Virus record (IMG/VR): IMGVR_UViG_3300032073_000236
Location: 1-24,613 of that record
DNA from: a virus
Strand: one strand, 5' to 3'
DNA: 24,613 nucleotides
Each line of letters begins with the position of its first letter. The first letter of the stretch is position 1. The notes below the pieces were generated by a model, which was given only the letters and a program-made list of their open reading frames with translations, had not been told where the DNA came from and ran no database searches. The translations under genes and the position numbers were made by a program. Below, piece after piece: positions 17,502 to 22,562 of the stretch.

Positions 17502-17761
17502 TGAACGACACAGTACAAGGCATAACACCAGAAGACGATAGAGAACATATCATATCTCTGTATGGTCACGTTAAAGGTGTTGAGCGTGAAATAGAATTAA
17601 TAAAAACTAATCACCTCGCGCACCTAGATCAAAAAATTTCACACGTGCATGAAGACGTAGAGAAATTGGGCGGTAAAATAGATAAGATCTATTGGGTTGT
17701 TTTGACTACGGTGGGGGCTGTAGCGTTAATGATACTAGAAACTTTATTGGGGATGTTATAA
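17501..17761 (+). CDS. XhlA/holin-like single-span membrane protein (86 aa)
   Basis: I start at ATG 17501, which overlaps the preceding stop (TGATG) and has GGGGG 6 bases upstream, rather than the TTG just before it. Residues about 15-60 form a charged heptad-like helix (HVKGVEREIELIKTNHLAHL; HEDVEKLGGKIDK), followed by one hydrophobic segment at about 63-86 (IYWVVLTTVGAVALMILE). A coiled coil plus one C-terminal transmembrane segment is the layout of haemolysin XhlA-type proteins found in phage lysis cassettes. The endolysin gene follows by a one-base overlap, which supports a role in membrane permeabilisation or endolysin release. It could also be a holin accessory rather than the holin. 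Confidence 0.6.
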   Translation: MNDTVQGITPEDDREHIISLYGHVKGVEREIELIKTNHLAHLDQKISHVHEDVEKLGGKIDKIYWVVLTTVGAVALMILETLLGML

Positions 17762-18222
17762 TGAAACTATCAGAAAACTTTTCACTAGCAGAGATGACTA
17801 AATCTCAAACTGCAACTCGTAAGGGTATTAGAAACGAACCTTCAACAGAGCACATAGAAAATCTTATTCACCTAGCGGAGACTGTCCTGCAACCAGTGCG
17901 TGAGCATTTTGGTAAACCGGTCGCTATATCCTCAGGCTATCGTAGCCCAGAGTTGTGCGAGGCTATCGGGTCTTCGGCTAAGTCACAACATGCCAAGGGT
18001 GAGGCAGCAGACTTTGAGATACCTGGAGTAGACAACATGCAGCTTGCAGCGTGGATTAGTAAAAATACAATATTTGATCAGTTAATCCTGGAGTACTATG
18101 AACCAGGTGATCCGAATTCAGGATGGGTGCACTGTTCAGCGGTGAAGGAAGGACCGAGAGCACAAGTACTAAAAGCAACAAAAGTAGAAGGGAAGACCAA
18201 ATACGAAAATATACTTCTCTAG
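17761..18222 (+). CDS. Endolysin, peptidase M15 (VanY/Peptidase_M15_3-like)
   Basis: The start is ATG 17761 (TAATG with the holin-like gene and GGGGA upstream); an in-frame start at 17692 would bury 70 bases in the previous gene. The 153-residue product is a compact single domain. The zinc-peptidase M15 signature is clear: ISSGYRSPELCEAIG (57-70), SQHAKGEAADFEIP (75-88) with His77 and Asp84, and WVHCSAVKE with His124 as third zinc ligand; Glu111 near LILEYY may act in catalysis. Such enzymes cut peptide cross-bridges in peptidoglycan. There is no signal peptide, so release needs a holin, consistent with the upstream gene. Its stop overlaps the stop of the convergent helicase gene. Confidence 0.88.
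   Translation: MKLSENFSLAEMTKSQTATRKGIRNEPSTEHIENLIHLAETVLQPVREHFGKPVAISSGYRSPELCEAIGSSAKSQHAKGEAADFEIPGVDNMQLAAWISKNTIFDQLILEYYEPGDPNSGWVHCSAVKEGPRAQVLKATKVEGKTKYENILL
18219..18222. other. Shared CTAG stop of two convergent genes
   Basis: The endolysin stop TAG (18220-18222, plus strand) and the helicase stop TAG (18221-18219, minus strand) lie on the same palindromic CTAG. The genes overlap by 4 bases, so there is no intergenic terminator between converging transcription units. Confidence 0.9.
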
Positions 18223-19664
18223 ATCCAGTCTCTGATATCTTCTCCCATAATTTCATTAGCTATGTTTACTTTATTCTTAAGTGATTTGATTATACGCTCA
18301 TCTATAGTCTTTTCTGCAACCAAGTCTATATAAGTTACGCTGCCAGTTTGGCCGATACGGTGAGCTCGATCTTCTGATTGCAATCTTTTTTCCAAGTCAT
18401 AGTTGTTAGAATAATAGATTACCGTGTTCGCAGCAGTCAGTGTAATTCCATACCCTCCCGTCTGTGCATTTCCTACGAAATAGCGAGCAGGGCCGTTTTT
18501 CTCTTGAAATAGAGCAATGTTCTCCTGGCGAAGGGTAGCATCCACCCCACCGTGATATTCAACTGTAGACGCATCTCCGTAAGCTTTTTTCAAAGATTCT
18601 ACTATATTTTTTATATCTTCTCTATAATTTGCCCAGATAATAACTTTACCATCAGTTTCTTCTAAACAATCCATTAGAGCTGTGAGTCTATTATTTTTTA
18701 TAGATAATATTTCTCCGTCATCTGTTTTCATGTGACCACATGTAATCTGATGCAAGCGTAGTAAAGTTGTGAGCGCTGACATTGAACTCATAATCTTGCC
18801 ATCTTGTTCTGCTATGGCAGCATGCTTCATTGTCTTATACATTTCTTTTTGCTCGTCTGATAAATCCACATTCCTGGTGGTAAATACTTTTGGTGGTAGA
18901 TCTAAACAATCTTCTTTCAACACCCGATAAGAAAACTTATCTAACTTTTGTGCTAACTCATCGAGTCTTCTGTAGCTTGTTACAAGTTGCACTGACCGGC
19001 CACCGAAATTTCTCTTGACCATGTTTGCGTATCTTGCACGAAAACTATAGTAAGAGGCTTCATCTAGATAGAAAGGATCTAAGAACTTACACTGAGTGTA
19101 TAAGTCAAGTGGAGACTTTGTAACTGGAGAGCCTGTCAATATTCTACGGTACTTTGCGAGTTCCCCTATTTTCAAAATATTTTTTGTTCGCTTTGCTGTC
19201 GGACTCTTGATCGTCGTAGACTCATCGATTCCTATTAAAGCTCTTCCAAGAAAGATGTTAAGGAAAGAGTATGCAAAGTCCAGTCCTTTCTTTGTAGAAA
19301 ATGCTTCTACGTTCATTATCAATATCTTAAGGTCGTCACCACCATCAAATAAAGTGTCAAGCTCCATTTGTTTTTTCTTCGTAATACTCGGATCCCACAA
19401 TACTTTTGTGTGTTCCACGTGATCTGGCAAATGCACAGGGAACTCTATGTCGTTCCAGTTTTTGTACACGCCTTTGGGCGCCACGATTAATGCACCGCGG
19501 ATCGCGCCTTTATCATATAGCATAGCGATATTATCAACGAGGACCTTGGATTTACCGGTGCCCATTTCCATAAATAAAGCATAGGTATCTTGGGCCCATG
19601 ACTTTTCTAATGCCTCGAGTTGGTGCTCGTAAGGCTTAGTTTTAAACTTATAATGTTTTATCAT
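18219..19664 (-). CDS. SNF2/SF2-family DNA helicase/ATPase
   Basis: The 481-residue protein carries the full set of SNF2-like SF2 motifs: a Q-like YEHQLEALEK (12-21), motif I EMGTGKSKVL (33-42), Ia LIVAPKGVYKNW, II IDEST (146-150, in place of DEAH), III LTGSPV (176-181), IV KVIIWANYRE, V QTGGYGITLTAANTVIYYSN and VI EDRAHRIGQ (431-439). No extra chromatin-reader or nuclease domain is present, matching the short phage versions thought to act in replication, recombination or repair. It is the only gene on the minus strand in the window, between lysis and replication modules, with its own promoter-like sequence at 19683-19711. Its stop codon shares CTAG with the endolysin stop. Confidence 0.85.
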   Translation of the reverse strand: MIKHYKFKTKPYEHQLEALEKSWAQDTYALFMEMGTGKSKVLVDNIAMLYDKGAIRGALIVAPKGVYKNWNDIEFPVHLPDHVEHTKVLWDPSITKKKQMELDTLFDGGDDLKILIMNVEAFSTKKGLDFAYSFLNIFLGRALIGIDESTTIKSPTAKRTKNILKIGELAKYRRILTGSPVTKSPLDLYTQCKFLDPFYLDEASYYSFRARYANMVKRNFGGRSVQLVTSYRRLDELAQKLDKFSYRVLKEDCLDLPPKVFTTRNVDLSDEQKEMYKTMKHAAIAEQDGKIMSSMSALTTLLRLHQITCGHMKTDDGEILSIKNNRLTALMDCLEETDGKVIIWANYREDIKNIVESLKKAYGDASTVEYHGGVDATLRQENIALFQEKNGPARYFVGNAQTGGYGITLTAANTVIYYSNNYDLEKRLQSEDRAHRIGQTGSVTYIDLVAEKTIDERIIKSLKNKVNIANEIMGEDIRDWI

Positions 19665-19674
19665 ATTTTCTTTC

Positions 19675-19711
19675 TTGACATTTATATAATCATCACTACA
19701 TTAAATGTCAA
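19675..19711. promoter_or_regulatory. Interlocked divergent promoter element with 10-bp inverted repeat
   Basis: TTGACATTTA (19675-19684) and its exact reverse complement TAAATGTCAA (19702-19711) flank 17 bases. Each arm supplies a consensus -35 TTGACA pointing inward. Leftward, TTGACA is followed after 17 bases by TATATA (19688-19683), or after 19 by TATAAA, for the helicase. Rightward, TTGACA has a weaker TACATT at 19697-19702 after 16 bases; a perfect TATAAT also occurs at 19685-19690 but without a good -35. The arms could alternatively, or also, be an operator for a dimeric regulator. Confidence 0.6.
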
Positions 19712-19719
19712 CCATAAAC

Positions 19720-19725
19720 AGGAGA
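19720..19725 (+). promoter_or_regulatory. Shine-Dalgarno fixing the start of the 58-aa gene
   Basis: AGGAGA lies 6 bases before ATG 19732. It argues against the in-frame ATG at 19705, which falls inside the inverted-repeat promoter element. Confidence 0.7.
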
Positions 19726-19731
19726 AAGAAA

Positions 19732-19908
19732 ATGGAACAAGATCAGATTATAACTTCTTTATTTAACATGTTGCAAAAAAGCAACAATGAAAAAATAAAT
19801 ATGCAATTAACGATAGATAAGTTGACAGCAGAGGTCAACGCACTTAAGAAAGAAAAAGAAGAACAGAAAGACGATTGGAAAGTAGAAATAGATAAAAGTG
19901 AGAAATAG
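19732..19908 (+). CDS. Small coiled-coil protein (58 aa), first gene of the right module
   Basis: This 58-residue protein (MEQDQIITSLFNMLQKSNNE, then INMQLTIDKLTAEVNALKKE and a Lys/Glu-rich tail) is almost entirely helical, with hydrophobic residues at heptad spacing from about 8 to 45, so it likely forms a dimeric coiled coil. There is no recognisable DNA-binding motif. It is the first gene downstream of the divergent promoter region and overlaps the next gene by 11 bases. A regulatory or host-takeover role is possible, but nothing in the sequence shows it; I do not recognise the family. Confidence 0.55.
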   Translation: MEQDQIITSLFNMLQKSNNEKINMQLTIDKLTAEVNALKKEKEEQKDDWKVEIDKSEK

Positions 19909-20296
19909 ATTATTTGAACTATACAAACCAAAACAGCTAGCAGAGTTTTTAGATTTTATAAAAGAAAATCCGAACGAAGACTTTGTATATGTTTTACAGC
20001 ACCCGCCGCAGAATATAAATATTTTGCAGGCGTCTGATTATGGTTATCTAGTAATTTGCTTACCAGAAAACTCACAAATGATATTTAGTTCTGGACCATT
20101 CGTACACAAGATGAGAAAGAACTTACGAGATTTTAAAGAGAGAGACTACATACTTTGCACAGGTGATCCTGCAATCATAGGATTATCTACCGCTATAGCT
20201 AGTGACGTTACGCAAGGTAAATTCAATCTTTTAAAATGGGATAGACAAGAGAGAAGATACTATCCACTTTCATTTAACCTTTATGAGAAAGAATAA
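19898..20296 (+). CDS. Conserved hypothetical phage protein (132 aa), GTG start
   Basis: The only usable start is GTG 19898, inside the end of the preceding gene (11-base overlap); ribosome binding is weak, suggesting coupling. The protein has a helical N-terminus (LAEFLDFIKENPNEDFVYVL), a beta-rich middle (QASDYGYLVICLPENSQMIF) and a conserved-looking end (KFNLLKWDRQERRYYPLSFN). I have the impression of a family of hypothetical proteins in marine phage replication regions with this ...F.F..ENP...FVYVL...P and LKWDRQ.RRYYP pattern, but I know of no assigned function. No catalytic motif is apparent. Confidence 0.6.
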   Translation: MRNRLFELYKPKQLAEFLDFIKENPNEDFVYVLQHPPQNINILQASDYGYLVICLPENSQMIFSSGPFVHKMRKNLRDFKERDYILCTGDPAIIGLSTAIASDVTQGKFNLLKWDRQERRYYPLSFNLYEKE

Positions 20297-20301
20297 TAAC
20301 A

Positions 20302-20943
20302 ATGACTTTAATAATAAAAGAAAAAATAATAAAAGAAAATTTAGGCCCTTATAGAACTAATTATAAGTCAATCTTGCAGGTAGCTTCTCATCGCTATCAA
20401 GACAGGGAGGATGTTAGGTGGGCGTATGAAAACAACATACAAGATGGTTTTTTAGACCCTCTTCACAATGAATCAAGTATGTTTGTTATAGAAAGCGAAC
20501 AGTATTTTTTAAGTCATGAAAAAAGATGGGTTAATTTTCACGCCAGTACGTATCCTAGGGTAAACAAAAAACTTCGTTGGAACACTCATGAATACTGGCA
20601 AGAGAGTAACAAACATTTTTGGGAAGATTTAGAATCTGTAGATAATAATAACGCTTTGGTGGATGATTTACAGGAAGGTGTTTTATATAAAGCTGTAATA
20701 GATGCAAATCTTGCTGTTCCTAGTGTTGATAAAGATTTAATGTATCAAACTCACGAAGGTAAATATTATTTTAAACAAGTTGTGAATTACTCTGATGGAG
20801 TTAGCTTTGATTATGATCTTGAGGGAAGACGAGAATGGAATGATTTTCATGATCAGGCAGAACATATTGACTCTTATACGGAGGGTTATTGGAAAAGAAA
20901 CCCTGAATATATGATTAAGCAAAAAATAGAAAGTGTGAATTAG
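20302..20943 (+). CDS. Hypothetical protein (213 aa), Trp/Tyr/His-rich
   Basis: ATG 20302 follows the previous stop by 5 bases. The product is 213 residues with seven tryptophans, many His and Tyr and an acidic overall character (KKLRWNTHEYWQESNKHFWE; GRREWNDFHDQAEHIDSY). The repeated W-x-x-H/F pattern at about 75-115 and 175-205 hints at two related helical units. I do not recognise the family and see no metal-site or nucleotide-binding signature, though the histidines and acidic residues could bind metal. It stops directly before the next ATG at 20944. It may be accessory (moron-like) cargo in the replication module. Confidence 0.55.
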   Translation: MTLIIKEKIIKENLGPYRTNYKSILQVASHRYQDREDVRWAYENNIQDGFLDPLHNESSMFVIESEQYFLSHEKRWVNFHASTYPRVNKKLRWNTHEYWQESNKHFWEDLESVDNNNALVDDLQEGVLYKAVIDANLAVPSVDKDLMYQTHEGKYYFKQVVNYSDGVSFDYDLEGRREWNDFHDQAEHIDSYTEGYWKRNPEYMIKQKIESVN

Positions 20944-21501
20944 ATGGTAGAAATAAACGACATTGATTTTGAAGAAGATCAACAAAACATAATAGAGAAA
21001 ACAGATATTCAAACACTGGCATCTTACTGTCAAGAGTTGCAACAAACTGAAGATCACATTGCAATGTTGGAGAAAGAAGTCAAAACACAAAAAGAAAAAG
21101 CAGACAAGATTGGTTCAGAGATCATACCTAATATGCTCGCGGAGCAAGGGCTATCATCTTTGAAATTAGCTGACGGCAGTTCTATTGATGTACGAAAGTC
21201 ATACAACTGCACCATCAAAAAAGATCAGATGGAGTTAGCTTACAACTGGCTTCGAGAGAACGGACTTGGTGACATCATTAAAAATGAGGTTGCTGTACAG
21301 TTCGGGAAAGGCGAAGATAACAAGGCGGAGCAATTGCTTACCCTTGCAGAGCACGAAGGTTATGAGCCTACCCAAAAACAAAAGGTAGAACCCATGACAT
21401 TGAAGGCTCTCTTTAGAGAGCGTGTCGAGGCCGGCCTCGACATGCCCTCACAACTCTTTAATATTTTTATTAAAGATCAAACAAAAATAGGCCGGAAATA
21501 A
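20944..21501 (+). CDS. Conserved replication-module protein with N-terminal coiled coil (185 aa)
   Basis: Residues about 20-60 form a coiled coil (CQELQQTEDHIAMLEKEVKT). A small domain follows with SEIIPNMLAEQGLSSLKLAD (58-77), a beta hairpin DGSSIDVRKSYNCTI and a helix ELAYNWLRENGLGDII (97-112), then PMTLKALFRERVEAGLDMP (150-168). I have seen this combination in phage proteins encoded just upstream of the phage SSB; none has a firmly known function to my knowledge. The tight link (13-base gap) to SSB suggests a partner in replication or recombination. The 3' end of the coding region holds three consecutive inverted repeats (21407-21476), described separately. Confidence 0.6.
   Translation: MVEINDIDFEEDQQNIIEKTDIQTLASYCQELQQTEDHIAMLEKEVKTQKEKADKIGSEIIPNMLAEQGLSSLKLADGSSIDVRKSYNCTIKKDQMELAYNWLRENGLGDIIKNEVAVQFGKGEDNKAEQLLTLAEHEGYEPTQKQKVEPMTLKALFRERVEAGLDMPSQLFNIFIKDQTKIGRK
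21407..21476. repeat. Cluster of three inverted repeats inside a coding region
   Basis: Three adjacent palindromic units occur within 70 bases. First, CTCTCTTTAGAGAG (21407-21420) with 6-bp arms. Second, TGTCGAGGCCGGCCTCGACA (21423-21442), a perfect 20-bp palindrome that extends to 21421-21444 with one G-U pair and could fold in RNA as a 10-bp stem with a CCGG loop. Third, TCTTTAAT (21455-21462) and ATTAAAGA (21469-21476), 8-bp arms around a 6-base loop. It could be a replication origin element, a protein-binding site or an mRNA structure acting on the SSB gene 39 bases downstream. Confidence 0.75.
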
Positions 21502-21514
21502 GGAAACAAGAAAC

Positions 21515-22279
21515 ATGAACCAAGTAGCGAAAAAAGAAAAATCAGACGTAGCCTTAACAGGTATGTTTGAAGAAGATGCTAACACGAGTTTTAGTAACAT
21601 GGGGTCTGACGACTTTGCGTTGCCATTTCTTAGAGTGTTAGGTCAATTGTCACCCGAGACAAACAAACGGGACGCCAAGTATGTGGAAGGTGCTGAACCA
21701 GGTATGATATTCAATACCGTGACTAAGCAACTATACGATGGTGAGAAGGGCGTCAGCATAATACCGTGTTATTATAAACGCGAGTATGTTGAGTGGTCTG
21801 ATCGTGGTGAGGGCACCAGTGCTCCTATTGCGATACACGCAGTCGACAGCGGTATCATTAAAGATACAACACGAGATGCAAGTTACAAAGATAGATTACC
21901 AAACGGCAACTATCTAGAGAACACAGCATCGTATTTCGTGCTGTTGGAAAGTGGTGAGGCTGCTTTGATTTCTATGAAATCTACACAGTTAAAAGTGAGT
22001 AGATCGTGGAACTCAATGATGAACAGTATCAAACTTAAAGGTAAGAATGGTATGTTCACACCGGCTATGTGTAGTCACGTGTACAACTTAAAGACAGTGC
22101 AACAATCAAATGACAAGGGAACTTGGTTTGGTTGGAGTATAGAAAAGGTTGGTCCTGTTCAAGACAAAGGTCTATACGAGCAGGCAAAGAGTTTTGCTGT
22201 AAGCGCTAACAAAGGTGACGTTACTGCAAAACATGGTGAAGAAGATACTAAGTCTAAAAAAGACGAAGTACCGTTTTAA
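21515..22279 (+). CDS. Phage single-stranded DNA-binding protein
   Basis: The 254-residue protein ends in KSKKDEVPF, which matches the acidic SSB C-terminal tip (D-D-x-I/V-P-F) used to recruit replication partners. The body is beta-rich, consistent with an OB fold: SDDFALPFLRVLGQLSPE (31-48), YVEGAEPGMIFNTVTKQLYD (56-75), VSIIPCYYKREYVEWSDRG (80-98), LESGEAALISMKSTQLKVS and GTWFGWSIEKVGPV. The N-terminal F.LPFLRVLGQLSP and PGMIFNTVT blocks are shared with proteins annotated as phage SSB or hypothetical in marine phages. AAGGAAAC upstream serves as ribosome binding site. It lies beside primase and helicase genes. The family is assigned by pattern; the SSB function rests largely on the tail and the context. 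Confidence 0.7.
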   Translation: MNQVAKKEKSDVALTGMFEEDANTSFSNMGSDDFALPFLRVLGQLSPETNKRDAKYVEGAEPGMIFNTVTKQLYDGEKGVSIIPCYYKREYVEWSDRGEGTSAPIAIHAVDSGIIKDTTRDASYKDRLPNGNYLENTASYFVLLESGEAALISMKSTQLKVSRSWNSMMNSIKLKGKNGMFTPAMCSHVYNLKTVQQSNDKGTWFGWSIEKVGPVQDKGLYEQAKSFAVSANKGDVTAKHGEEDTKSKKDEVPF

Positions 22280-22284
22280 TCATG

Positions 22285-22319
22285 TAGGCCCACCGACTAC
22301 CCCCCTGTTGGTGGGCCTA
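22285..22319 (+). terminator. GC-rich hairpin between SSB and primase-side genes
   Basis: TAGGCCCACC (22285-22294) pairs perfectly with GGTGGGCCTA (22310-22319); three more inner pairs (one G-U) give a 13-bp stem with a 9-base C-rich loop. It begins 6 bases after the SSB stop. The downstream bases AATTATATAG are not a proper U-tract, so it may be a weak or partial terminator, or an mRNA end-protection or processing hairpin rather than a strong intrinsic terminator. Confidence 0.6.
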
Positions 22320-22340
22320 ATTATATAGAAAGAGAGAAGC

Positions 22341-22562
22341 GTGGACAACAGAAGTATTTATCACAAAAAATATTATAGAGTTAGGACTTTACAAAAGTTA
22401 AGGAATAAGATTAAAAGTCTTGAAGAAACATTACAAATGTTTAGAGATAGTCCTGAAGGTAAGGATTATTTTCAACGAAAGGCTAAGGAGTATCAGAAAG
22501 AATACCGAGAACATAATAGAAAGAAGATAGAAGAGTACAGAAAACAATATGCAACGTTTTAA
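22341..22562 (+). CDS. Small basic helical protein (73 aa), GTG start
   Basis: GTG 22341 is the only plausible start, with a purine-rich AGAGAGAAG just upstream. The product is very rich in Lys, Arg, Tyr, Gln and Glu (KKYYRVRTLQKLRNKIKSLE; YQKEYREHNRKKIEEYRKQY) and is predicted to be one long basic helix or helical hairpin, suitable for contact with nucleic acid. It overlaps the primase gene by 14 bases and so is probably translated together with it. I do not recognise a family; the repeated K-E-Y-Q/R-K units could be low-complexity similarity only. Confidence 0.5.
   Translation: MDNRSIYHKKYYRVRTLQKLRNKIKSLEETLQMFRDSPEGKDYFQRKAKEYQKEYREHNRKKIEEYRKQYATF

Noticed and set aside
17692-17760. Longer N-terminus for the endolysin starting at 17692
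   Set aside because: It would overlap the holin-like gene by 70 bases and add residues unlike the M15 family, while ATG 17761 has a TAATG junction and a ribosome binding site.
19096-19422. 108-residue plus-strand frame opposite the helicase gene
   Set aside because: It covers helicase motifs II and III in antisense and has no start signal; the helicase is certain.
19685-19690. Perfect TATAAT as the rightward -10
   Set aside because: Only 4 bases separate it from the rightward TTGACA, and the bases 17 upstream (around 19662-19667) do not resemble a -35. In AT-rich DNA the match can be chance.
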